Source of the DNA: Wallacemonas rigidus
Taxonomy: Eukaryota; Euglenozoa; Kinetoplastea; Trypanosomatida; Trypanosomatidae
NCBI GenBank assembly: GCA_030849045.1
Contig: JASAOL010000613.1
Location: 496,001 to 560,000 of the forward strand
Direction of reading: 5' to 3'
Length of the DNA: 64,000 nt
Shown: in pieces, positions 20,129 through 29,288 of the stretch
How positions within the stretch are numbered: the first letter of the stretch is position 1
How the letters are laid out: every line of letters starts with the position of its first letter
The notes under the pieces: model-generated
What the model was told of the DNA's origin: nothing
Database searches by the model: none
The model's input: only the letters and a program-made list of their open reading frames with translations
Program-made: the position numbers and the translations under genes

Positions 20129-21559
20129 ATGTCTTCCACGACAACTGCCGAGGCACCGGACGATCACTTCATTGAGTTAGACGGCCACACGCTGACCTAC
20201 GAGCGATTTCGAAAAGAGTGTCTCGAGGCAAACCGACCTGCTGTCATTCGCCACGCTTGCACGGGTGAGGATGGCTTTTCACTCTCCGCACTGCAGCGCG
20301 CTCTTCACCCCGCAGAGCTCATCAAAACGTTTGGGCACCAGCACCCGGTCCCTGTGTACGCGATGCCCAACACTCCCTGCGTGGAATCGGTGACACCGAC
20401 GTCGACACGCACCCGTGACAGCCTCACCGTCGACCCGCCGGCAGGGACGGACGCCCAGGCAGTGTGCCCTAATGACGACATGATGACATGTGAGGACCGC
20501 CCGCTCGGTGCTGTGCTACAGACGTGGTGCGAGCAGTGGCAAAGCGGTGAGGCATCCACCGCAGTCTGGTACCTCAAAGACTGGCACTATCAACGGGAAG
20601 TCGAGCACGCACAGTCACGAGCCGCACCGACCTGCACGCCGACAGCGACACCTGAACAAATTCATCGCAGCGTGGGTGGATTGTATCAGGTGCCGCGCTT
20701 CCTGGGGCCTGATTGGATGGATCCTTTTTGCCGTGCGACACGGGAGCCTGAACGTGACGGCCGCTCCCTCCGTGGCTTTGGTGATGGGAAGAGCGACTAC
20801 CGCTTTGTATACATGGGCGTGCCGGGCACATGGACCCGCCTTCACCACGACGTTTTCGGCACCTACTCGTGGTCGCTGAACGTGTGCGGTGACAAGCTTT
20901 GGTTCTTCCCGACGCGGAGCGGCAACCGGTTTCTTCGTGACCACCTAATCCGTGGATTTCCAGTGCCGCCAGATATTCGCGTGCTCACAGGTTTTGAGAT
21001 GGATGCTTTTGTTCAGCATCCGGGCGACTTGGTCTTTGTGCCGAGCCTTTTTTTCCACCAGGTGCACAACGTATCTGGCAGCACCTTCGCTCTGCCGCTG
21101 CGTCGCGACGCCGCCACAGAGGACGCCCAGGGTGGTTCTCCGCTCACCACAACCACCACATTGGCGCTCACGATATCTGTCAATCACAACTGGTGCAACT
21201 ACTTTTGTGTCGCGCCAATGATGCGTCTGCTTACGGAGAACGCCCGTGACCTCGCCGCGATGGTTAGCGCCGCGGACCTCGCCACCGTGTTCGGCGCTGT
21301 CGGACACGCTGCGTGCGTACGCAAGCTTGACGAGATGCTGCACACCGGTAGCAACTGGAGTTTGGCCGCTGGGGTGTCCTTTCTGACGTTCTGCCGCGAT
21401 GCGTTGGCGCAGCTCGCATCATCAGAGACGGCACCCTCACTCTGTGTCGACGCGTGCGAGAGAGCCAGCGCGCTGGCTTTGATTGCCCAGCTGTTGACCG
21501 AGCTTGACGCGTGCAAGGCAAGCCTCTACCCGGATGGCAATGAAACACCATCCGCATGA
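20129..21559 (+). CDS. JMJD4-like JmjC-domain oxygenase
   Basis: 476 residues from the first in-frame ATG; the frame upstream to 20003 has only a TTG start and UTR-like composition. The JmjC core has the Fe(II) site H239-x-D241 in RLHHDVFGTYSWSLNVCGDKLWFF and the distal histidine H310 in FVPSLFFHQVHN, followed by the diagnostic ISVNHNWCN stretch. This combination is typical of JMJD4, which in humans hydroxylates a lysine in translation termination factor eRF1 using 2-oxoglutarate and O2. The N-terminal cupin-like part starts with a PAVIRH motif (family: PvvirG). An insertion of about 110 residues (~85-200) is rich in Thr, Pro, Asp and Cys. The C-terminal ~120 residues are helical. Activity toward eRF1 is inferred from the family. 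Confidence 0.87.
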   Translation: MSSTTTAEAPDDHFIELDGHTLTYERFRKECLEANRPAVIRHACTGEDGFSLSALQRALHPAELIKTFGHQHPVPVYAMPNTPCVESVTPTSTRTRDSLTVDPPAGTDAQAVCPNDDMMTCEDRPLGAVLQTWCEQWQSGEASTAVWYLKDWHYQREVEHAQSRAAPTCTPTATPEQIHRSVGGLYQVPRFLGPDWMDPFCRATREPERDGRSLRGFGDGKSDYRFVYMGVPGTWTRLHHDVFGTYSWSLNVCGDKLWFFPTRSGNRFLRDHLIRGFPVPPDIRVLTGFEMDAFVQHPGDLVFVPSLFFHQVHNVSGSTFALPLRRDAATEDAQGGSPLTTTTTLALTISVNHNWCNYFCVAPMMRLLTENARDLAAMVSAADLATVFGAVGHAACVRKLDEMLHTGSNWSLAAGVSFLTFCRDALAQLASSETAPSLCVDACERASALALIAQLLTELDACKASLYPDGNETPSA

Positions 21560-22143
21560 AGCGATGACCATCGCTCCTCTCTCTTCTTCTTTTCTTTTTG
21601 CTACTTATTCCCCGTAAGGCGCAAACAACGAAACCGATTGCCACAGAAGCACAGAAACACAGACACACAGACGCCTCCTCTTCATCAGACTGTGACAACG
21701 GTGCGTCTCGTTGCAACCCCTTTGTAGCCCCTCTATCACCTGGTCATGCTGTCGCCCACCACTATATCGTGCTGCGAATGCGCTGTCCATACCTGCATCG
21801 CCCACGCGCATATCCCCCCTTCACTATCACGTCGAAGTGCGCTGCATCGTTCTCTCCTCGCAATTCTGTCATTTCTACCTGACCGTGATTTCCTTTCGCC
21901 TCGTCTGCATCCCTGGACGTGAACATGAACCCCATCCCTAGCGCATCATTTCCGTTAGTTTGACTGAGAAACAGCAGGTTACCACGTACACACCTACTGC
22001 ACTCTTCCACAATCAAACAGGCAATCACACACACACACACACACACATACACACTGCCGACAACCGCACCGGGACATCAGCGAACAGTTTTTTCTCTTAA
22101 ACGCTTTACGTAGAAATACGAACAAAAAAGAAAAAAAAAACAA
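21560..22143. other. Intergenic region
   Basis: No gene is visible. A CA microsatellite lies at about 22027-22049 within a predicted 5' leader. Candidate acceptors for the LRR gene are AG at 22019-22020 (before the CA repeat) and AG at 22112-22113 (30 nt before the start). Adenosine runs lie directly upstream of the ATG. Confidence 0.45.
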
Positions 22144-23118
22144 ATGACTTCTGTCACCGCCCTTGCCGCCGTCTTCGCATTCGTGCCAAGTCAGAGGAAT
22201 CACTCGCAGGCGCTGGTGGGCGCGTCCCCGCGCACCCGCCTCTTGGCGGAGCTCAGTGAACAGGGTGTCAAGGCTGGAAACGTTACGACCCACACTCACC
22301 GCACCATCGATGCGAAGGAGATGGAGGAGGAGACACCGCGCAGTACACTCACACCTCATTTGATCGTCTCTCGCCCTTTCCGCGTCATTGACGTGACATA
22401 CGGCGAGGTGATCGCGCCGGCCCTTGAGGCTGCCCGGTGGTGGCTCGAGAGGAACGACGTCGCCCTCCCGATCAAGGTGAACGCACACATGGTCGCCGGC
22501 GTCCTGAAGCTGAACGCGTGGAGCCTTTTCCGAGATCACCTCGTTGCCCTCGATGTGCACAGCGCGTGCCGCTTGACAGCCATCGAGGGTCTGTCGGAGT
22601 GCCGCCTCATCGAGCGCATCAACGTGTCTCATTGCCGTATGCTCAAAGACTACTCGTTTCTCTTCGCGCTGCCCACGTTGCGCCACCTGAACGTCTCGTC
22701 AAGCCGCCACCTGCAGTCGCTAAACTTCCTCTACACGAGCCCTCGTCTGGAGACCCTTGCCGCCTGCGAGTGCCGTGGCGTGAAGGACTGGTCCCCGCTG
22801 GCCGCTCTTCTGCAACTTCGCCGTCTCAACGCGCGCTTCAGCACCCTCGACGGCGTGGCGTGGGCTGCGTGCTGCCCGATGCTGGAGGAACTGGACGTGT
22901 CGAACTGCGAGCTTGTTGTCGACACAAAGCCCCTCTCCGGACTCCGCCATTTGGACATCGTGCTCGCCGAGGGTAGCAGCGTCGCCGATCTGGAAGGTCT
23001 CACGTGCTGCGCCAACCTGGAGAAGGTTAGCGTCTTTGACCACCAGCTCGTTGGTGAGAAGGCAAGCGAAACCAAGGCTCTTCTTGAACACAGTGGCATC
23101 ACCGTTCTCGTGCGATAG
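22144..23118 (+). CDS. Leucine-rich-repeat protein
   Basis: 324 residues. From about residue 130 to the end it consists of irregular leucine-rich repeats of ~22-25 residues with the pattern L..L.(V/A)..C..(L/V): for example LIERINVSHCRML, LRHLNVSSSRHL, LETLAACECRGV, LRRLNARFSTL, LEELDVSNCEL, LRHLDIVLAEG. The Cys/Asn position fits the cysteine-containing type of LRR, as in F-box/AMN1-like and flagellar LRR proteins. The N-terminal ~90 residues are not repetitive. No F-box, kinase or membrane segment is seen. LRRs form a curved solenoid for protein binding; partner and place in the cell are unknown. Confidence 0.85.
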   Translation: MTSVTALAAVFAFVPSQRNHSQALVGASPRTRLLAELSEQGVKAGNVTTHTHRTIDAKEMEEETPRSTLTPHLIVSRPFRVIDVTYGEVIAPALEAARWWLERNDVALPIKVNAHMVAGVLKLNAWSLFRDHLVALDVHSACRLTAIEGLSECRLIERINVSHCRMLKDYSFLFALPTLRHLNVSSSRHLQSLNFLYTSPRLETLAACECRGVKDWSPLAALLQLRRLNARFSTLDGVAWAACCPMLEELDVSNCELVVDTKPLSGLRHLDIVLAEGSSVADLEGLTCCANLEKVSVFDHQLVGEKASETKALLEHSGITVLVR

Positions 23119-24326
23119 AAGGGCATTGTCTGTCTGTCTCTTGTGCTAGTGTTTTTTTTTTTCCGTGTACCTGTTCAGGCGTCTCTCTCAGTCCTTGTCA
23201 CATCGTGTTTGCTACCTTGCTCGACAGGCTTTCATGCGTTTCTCCCCATTTCTTGTGCGTACCCGCTATTGACTCACGGTTTCGAGCTACTGAACTGCGC
23301 GCGGATGAGCGCTTCGTTCCTGCGTGTTGGCCCCGTGGCGCTCCCTGCACTCGTGCACAATGAACGACGCCGGTCAAGGCGTTCCTCGCGCCAAATGGCA
23401 ATCTCGTAGAGTAGTGACAACCGCCCGCTTCAAGGGACACAACGGTCCACGTGGTGTACCCAGTTTTTGAGCGGCTGAGAGGCGTGACCCACAAGGACAC
23501 GTCGAAGCAATCCAGCGGAGTCGCGAGAACGACGAAGAAGTGTACCGGGGAGGTCAGAACCACAAAGGTACGCACGTGCACGGCGAGGTAAGGATGACGA
23601 CGCTTGTACGCACACACTGTTCTCTCCAGGGTGACTTGCCACAAAGTGTTTATGCTTGACACCCGATGAGGTCTCTGTTTCTGAAGTGCTAACAACGAAA
23701 TCAAAGTGCGTTTCGCACCCACTGACACTCGCAAAAAAGTAAAGTTTGACTATCCGGTGCTCATTTTTAGTGAAAAGCATGTCGACTACCTTTTCGCTTC
23801 TTTTGACATCCGCTAACAAAGGTCGTTTCTCTCTTTTTTTTTTAGTTTATTTTACTTCAAGGTTTGTATGTTTCATAGAGGAAACTGTTTAGTGAAACGA
23901 TTCGAGTCTCTCTGGGTACTTTTCCGCGCCTCGCTGTTGTATGTGGACGAGAACGAGGAATCAACCCCAGCTACTCTTTTTTTTTTTTCTCTCTCTCTCT
24001 TTTTTTTGTTCAGGCGGAGTGATTGTCACAACACCAGTCGGAATCTGAGCGAGAATGCTTGTGCAAAACTCTTTTCTGTTTTTTTTTGTTCTATTCACTT
24101 TGCCACAGCGGATTTGTCGACCAATACTGTTGTTTTTCCCCATTTGTGTATCGACTGAACGACACGTGGTGAGCATTCTTTTGTTTGGCTTCAAGCTTTA
24201 CACCAAACAAGCATATCTCCCCTCCCCAAACAGACTCCTCGCGATCCACTGGTGACGTGACTCTCTCCTCATTCCCTTTTTTTCTTTTTCCGGATTTTTT
24301 CCCTCCTAATTTGTTTCCCTCGATAC

Positions 24327-24384
24327 TTTCAGCGGCGAGCACGTACACGACATTGTCACTACGCAAGAATGCTCGCCGCTGAAA
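24327..24384. repeat. Perfect 15-bp inverted repeat with 28-nt spacer
   Basis: Left arm 24327-24341 (TTTCAGCGGCGAGCA) is exactly complementary to the right arm 24370-24384 (TGCTCGCCGCTGAAA). The spacer holds a further nested CGTA/TACG pairing and GAC/GTC, so the transcript could fold into a long stem. It lies in the middle of a 2.7-kb gene-free region, more than 1.2 kb from either neighbouring coding sequence. Confidence 0.9.
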
Positions 24385-25791
24385 CACTCGCTCATTTGTT
24401 TTCCCCGAGTGTCTCGTTTTTTTTTTCCCCGGAGAAGCTGCTGTGACAAAGTCGACTTAGTCTTGGTTGACTGCTTCACGTTTGGACCTTGTCAGGAGTC
24501 TTGCGAAGCGTATATGCTGGAGCCGCACGTCACAGCGGTAGCTTCCACTCAGTGCCTTTTCCTTTTCCTGACCTTTATTTCAGTACGTTTTTTCCCCTGG
24601 TCTGTCGGACCACTGTGCATCGCGGCGAGTACTTTTTCGTTCCGCCTCTTCGTGTCTTGGCTCTTGACCAGCACAACTGTGACGATGTATGTATACAGGA
24701 TACTGCATACCATCGCATTGAGCTGGCTTCACGCTGCAGAGAACAAAGCAGGCGGACATGAAGGGCACAGTGCTCAAACGGATTCCACTGTTGAGTTGCC
24801 ATCCTTTTTTTTTTTTTTTTAACGAGTTGCTTCACTGATGATTCGATTTCCTTTTTTTTTCCCGTCTGTTCCCGCAGAGTAAGGGTGTACCTCTCGCGAA
24901 CAGAGCACCCGCCTATACTCCCACGGACTCTGGTGATGGAACAACGAGTGTTCACAGAGCATGACGTACAAGGGGAGGGAAGGAAGTAAGAATAGATGTT
25001 GCGTTTTTGCACAGACGGCGGGATGTGAGAGGCACCCTCAAGCCTGTCCGTCTTGCCTTTCTATTCGCCCTTGTTTCCCCTCTCTCCCTCTCTCTGCTTT
25101 TCTGCCAGAAGCTTTGTCCACAAACGCATGTCCACCGCATTTACGCGATACGAATACGCACGGGGGGGGGGGAAGAAAAACAGAGTACTGTGATGAAGTC
25201 AAATGAAGCGCACCGAAATGAAGAGTACCTGAGTACAATTAGCCTCAGCGTGACCTCTTGCATTTCTTTTTTTTTTCCGTTCTTTTTTTCACTTTTTTTT
25301 TCTCATTCCTTTGCGCCGTTACGGTGAAGCGCATTGCTCAACAGCTACCTTGAAAAACTCGAAAAGTATGCAGTGCCCGCACCAACACCTCCTTCTGAGG
25401 AGGTCGACCCCAAAGCGTGTGCGGGAAACAGGCTGTGAGACAGACGCGTACGCATCAAATGCATCGCACGGGCTGTCCGCGCGCACACACCCTGCGCATA
25501 GGTGTGTTTGATTGGTATCTCTTGCGGTATGACTCGCCTACTATGGGATACCACTCTCTCTCTCTTCGGGCTGTGCCGATCGCTCCTGTGTCTGCGCTTT
25601 CATCATCCACTCCCTCTTTTTTTCCCCCCTCCATTCTCGTTGTCCTCTCCACACGGGTGCACTCCCGAGTGTGATCTTCCTTCTCTGAGAGCGAACCGTC
25701 TTGAAACGTATCTCTCTCTCTTTTTTGATTCTTTTGCTTCTTTTTACGATCCGTTTGTCTATTGCTTGCACGCCGTGCTTCGTTCATCACA

Positions 25792-25793
25792 AG
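25792..25793 (+). promoter_or_regulatory. Predicted spliced-leader acceptor, very short leader
   Basis: First AG after the pyrimidine tract at 25711-25750. It would leave only about 15 nt before the ATG at 25808 and rules out the longer in-frame extension back to 25502, which has pyrimidine-tract composition and no ATG. Confidence 0.45.
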
Positions 25794-25807
25794 TTACTGT
25801 GCGTTCC

Positions 25808-28288
25808 ATGTCTATTCAAACATTCGGGTGGCTTGGCAACAAGCTTGGCGTAAAGTTTACCGAAAACAGTGATGAGGGAGGCCCTGACGGCTCTACGGAG
25901 CACCCACTGTACATGGGCGTGCCCTCGCAGCCGCATCCCTACGATCCTGCCAACAACGACAGCCACAGTAGCGGTGGCGAGAGTGGGGCCGTGAGCTCTG
26001 CGAAGCAGCTCTTGTCGGGTGTGTCGAGCGGGATTGGGAGCTACTGGTCCAAGGCCAGCCAAAAAGTGTCTGATATGTGGCAAAGGGGAGGCAGTGGGGG
26101 CGGCGCGAGTGATCCCTTCGGCGTCTCATCGCAGAACAAATCAAAGCGGAATATGTTTGGTCTCGACGACAACGCCGCCGGGGCGAATATGGACGTTGAT
26201 GAGAACGGCCTTCCAGTGACCAAGAACTGGTTCTACTTTGACTTAGCACTCAATCGTTGGTCAGTGACCCCAGAAGCACCAGAGAGCGTGCGCCGTGAGT
26301 TTGAAGAAAAACTGCAAGAGGCAGAGCGAGAGCGGATGGGAATTAAAAAGGAGGTCGCCCCACCACCTGCACCACACACGCTCGCCCCTTACGCCGGAGG
26401 TGCGCCGCCTCCTCCAGCCACCAGCGCTTTCGGTGGCGCGCGGGGCCGTGGCGCTACCCCGCATTACGCCGTACCAGACTACTTTGGTGGTGCGCCATCG
26501 ACCCCAGTCGAGCCGTGGTCTGCCCACTCGCAGCCGGCCATGCCCCCCTCTACGGCAGCTCCGGCGTACCCTGTACAATCATATGGCGTGGCGCCTGCCA
26601 ATGCCGCCCCGTACGCCACGCCATCAGCCTGCACACCACAGGCTGCGCCAGCAGTAGCCCCGGCACAGCCACTCCAACGTGGTGGCTGGGGGCAGAGTGC
26701 GCTGCAAGGCAACAACACCGCGGTCGCCCCACCGACCGCGCCGGCCGCTGGCGTGACGAACCCCTACACTGCCAAACCACTGGCGGCGCCACCTCCGACG
26801 GCTGCAGCACAGCCCACGGCGGGTTGGGCCAGCGCGGGTGCCGCGCCGGCCTACCCGCCTGCCTCTCGAACTGCGAACATCACAACAAGCGCGCCGCCTG
26901 CTCCCGTCGCCACCGCAGCAACTGGCACAGCGCCGTCACCGTTCGCCTACCGCAGTACGGCCGCCGCCCCAACCTCCGGCCTCACCCCAAACTTACAGCA
27001 GCAGGCTCCGCAGCCGACAGTGCCGCCGCCGCAAGGTTTGCCATCGCCTGCCTCATCTTCGTCGTGGCCGACGTACGTGCCGGCCACGAGTGCACAGGCG
27101 GCTGCCTCCAAGATTGTGGCCCCACAAAGTTGGCCCCACACCGCGCCTTCACCCACACAATCGCCGTGCTCTTCCGCCTCCGCCGGCGAGGACCACGTGT
27201 CCTCGCCAGGTCCGAACCCCTCATGTGCACAACAAACACAAAGGAGCTCGGCATTTTCAAGCACGTTACCCACACAGCCTTCACTGTCCGCACCGCTCAC
27301 TCAACCTTTCCCTGCTGGCGCTTCCAGTCTGCCCACTCCGCAGCCGGTTAGCGCATCGATGCCAGCGCAACGTCCGCCTATCCCAGTGAGCTCGTCAACA
27401 GCCACCGCTACCTCCGGCAGCAATCCGTTTGCTGTCGGCGCGCACGCCTCACAGATGGCTGGTTCGCCGTTTGCGCCGGAATCAGTCCACACAGCCGCAC
27501 CACCTCCGCCGTCAGCGGCGTCGCCACCGCGGCCACTAAACGTGGCGCCCACGCCGCAATCACCGCAATCACCGCATCAGGCGTCGCCTCCTCAGACCCC
27601 TCCTCAGGGCACGCCACAGGCTGCATCGCCAGCAAAGGAGGCGCCTCTCGTCGCACAGGCAGCCGCCGCGGCCCCCCCACCCCCTCCAACCCGACCAACT
27701 GCGTCGGGCATGGCTCCGCCGCCGCCTTCGGGTTTGCACCGGCCCGAGGCTGGTGCTGGCATCCGGAGCAGGTACTCGATGCCCACTGATTTCACTGGCG
27801 TGGCAGCGCCTGCGCCGGCCCCAGCCCCTGCGACAGCCACCACAACTACCACGGCGCCTCCGCCTCCTCCTCCATCGGCGGCTGCGGTCAATCCAGCAGG
27901 TGGAGCTATGAGCCAGCCTGCCCCTTCTCCGCAGGTCAGCCAAGAGTCAGCAGCGGAGACCTTCGCGGCCACCCAGCCCCCACAGTCTGTACCCAAGCCA
28001 CCAGCACCACCAGCGTCGACAGCTGCGACTGCACCGGCTGCATGGCACCCGGCACCGTCCCCCTCCTCTAGCACAGTCTCCCCTAGTGGCATGGTGAATC
28101 CCTTCGCCGCGTCGAACGGCTCCTCGCGTGCGCTGTCGCAGCCAACAGCAAGCAACGCCGCTCCGTACCCAACTCCACCGGCACCACCTGGCAATCCGTA
28201 CGCGGCATCCGCTGAGTCTGCCGCAGCACCGCGTAGCAGTGGTGGCCTGCCGCCTCCGCCGTCATTCAAGCCATTCGTGCCGCACTGA
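25808..28288 (+). CDS. Pro/Ala-rich protein with ALPS-like helix and NPF motifs
   Basis: 826 residues; function not established. Three parts can be seen. (1) Residues ~60-92: a Ser/Gly/Ala-rich amphipathic segment with spaced bulky residues (LLSGVSSGIGSYW, VSDMW) resembling the ALPS membrane-curvature sensors of ArfGAP1. (2) Residues ~136-185: KNWFYFDLALNRWSV followed by a charged helix; the aromatic pattern recalls the short FYYD.ELKKWV segment of Sec16-type COPII assembly factors, but the large Sec16 central domain is absent. (3) Residues ~186-826: low-complexity Pro/Ala/Ser/Thr sequence with scattered NPF, DPF, SPF and NPY motifs, known short ligands of EH and adaptor-appendage domains. 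I infer a vesicle-coat or Golgi/endocytic scaffold; this is weak. The start is the first ATG, just after a predicted acceptor. Confidence 0.8.
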   Translation: MSIQTFGWLGNKLGVKFTENSDEGGPDGSTEHPLYMGVPSQPHPYDPANNDSHSSGGESGAVSSAKQLLSGVSSGIGSYWSKASQKVSDMWQRGGSGGGASDPFGVSSQNKSKRNMFGLDDNAAGANMDVDENGLPVTKNWFYFDLALNRWSVTPEAPESVRREFEEKLQEAERERMGIKKEVAPPPAPHTLAPYAGGAPPPPATSAFGGARGRGATPHYAVPDYFGGAPSTPVEPWSAHSQPAMPPSTAAPAYPVQSYGVAPANAAPYATPSACTPQAAPAVAPAQPLQRGGWGQSALQGNNTAVAPPTAPAAGVTNPYTAKPLAAPPPTAAAQPTAGWASAGAAPAYPPASRTANITTSAPPAPVATAATGTAPSPFAYRSTAAAPTSGLTPNLQQQAPQPTVPPPQGLPSPASSSSWPTYVPATSAQAAASKIVAPQSWPHTAPSPTQSPCSSASAGEDHVSSPGPNPSCAQQTQRSSAFSSTLPTQPSLSAPLTQPFPAGASSLPTPQPVSASMPAQRPPIPVSSSTATATSGSNPFAVGAHASQMAGSPFAPESVHTAAPPPPSAASPPRPLNVAPTPQSPQSPHQASPPQTPPQGTPQAASPAKEAPLVAQAAAAAPPPPPTRPTASGMAPPPPSGLHRPEAGAGIRSRYSMPTDFTGVAAPAPAPAPATATTTTTAPPPPPPSAAAVNPAGGAMSQPAPSPQVSQESAAETFAATQPPQSVPKPPAPPASTAATAPAAWHPAPSPSSSTVSPSGMVNPFAASNGSSRALSQPTASNAAPYPTPPAPPGNPYAASAESAAAPRSSGGLPPPPSFKPFVPH

Positions 28289-29288
28289 CTGACCGAGAAT
28301 TGGTAGAGGTCTTGACCTGCGCACGTCTCTTTTTCTTCGTTCTTTTCTTTTTTCCCTGGTTCGTTTGATGGGGCGAAATGCGTGTGCACGTTGTTTGCTG
28401 CATTCGCGTGTGAGAGAGTCTGTCATGACGCGCTGGCGTTTCAACTGCGCTGGACCTTGCGTCTTCTTCAGTGGTTGTTAACCCACTCTGGGTCTTTGTT
28501 TTGTTCTTCTTCTCCTTCGGTTTCTTTCTTGATGCTTGCGGGCGTACACATTTATTGGCCGTGCGCGCATCTGGGCTCGCCCGTCTCTTGTACATGCCTA
28601 TCTCCTACTCGGATTCTTTCAAGCAAATGCACCTCACAGCACGCAAAGCACTCGTCGTGGGCCCCGTGCTGACTCCGCCCGTGACTCTTTAAAAAAAAAG
28701 GTACCAGTGACCGTTACTGTGGCTCACTGCGCACACTCACGTTATGAAGAGCGATCACGCACCACGTGACGGGACGACCATTATCTTCCTCTGCTTTTCT
28801 TTTTCCCACGCGCGCTTACACGTTTCACGCTCTCAGTCTGTGCGGGATTAAACGTGAAAAGTTGTCGTTCCCCCGACGTTCATAATCTCCGTCTTCTGCT
28901 CTCCCTCTTTACCGGTTATCTTCTTCTCTTCCACTGACGCTTGGAGGAAATAATAATAATAATAACAACACTCTTCTGACCTGCATCCGGTTCCCTCGGT
29001 CGAACACGCAGCGTTCAGAACACAGACACACACACACACAGAACTTAGAAGGAACTCTCGAGAAAGGTTCAAGAGGGTGTGTACATCTATTTACGTTGCA
29101 GCCCGTCTCCTTTCCCCTCTCCGCGTTTCCGACTACGTCTGTTCTATCTCTGCACTTGTTCTGCTCTTTTAGAAAAAAAAAAAAGAATACCTGAACAATT
29201 CTTCCTTGTTCTCTGCGTTCCATTTGCTTCTCGTGCTTGGTAGATTAGCGTAGCAAACCCACAGCCCAGACACGTCTCACACCCCAGC
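28289..29288. other. Intergenic region
   Basis: No gene is visible. It contains an A9 run near 28692-28700, an AAT/AAC repeat at about 28949-28970 and a short CA repeat at about 29026-29040. Candidate acceptors for IFT88 are AG at 29171-29172 and AG at 29242-29243, the latter about 46 nt before the start. Confidence 0.45.

Larger units (their letters stand above)
23119..25807. other. 2.7-kb region without a recognised gene
   Basis: The longest gene-free stretch in the window. It holds many T runs (for example near 23841, 23978, 24417, 24807, 24855, 25269, 25295), a G10 run near 25161-25170, and a perfect 15-bp inverted repeat at 24327-24384. Parts (about 23400-24560) are less pyrimidine-biased than ordinary spacers here and have no long open frame on either strand, so it may hold a decayed gene or a non-coding RNA; I cannot identify either. 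No tRNA-like T-arm/anticodon arrangement was found. The last 130 nt are the polypyrimidine tract and leader of the next gene. Confidence 0.45.

Noticed and set aside
23880-23925. ATTCGAGTC resembling a tRNA T-arm
   Set aside because: Stem positions do not pair and no acceptor stem can be built.
25502-25807. 102-residue extension of the Pro/Ala-rich protein with hydrophobic stretches
   Set aside because: It is translated polypyrimidine tract with no ATG, upstream of the predicted acceptor at 25792-25793; the apparent membrane segment is an artefact.
23119-25807. Possible SIDER-type degenerate retroposon in the long spacer
   Set aside because: I could not recognise a signature by eye, so it is not annotated; a BLASTN comparison to SIDER consensus would decide.
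25808-28288. Calling the Pro/Ala-rich protein Sec16
   Set aside because: Only a short aromatic segment is similar; the conserved central domain and the length expected for Sec16 are missing.
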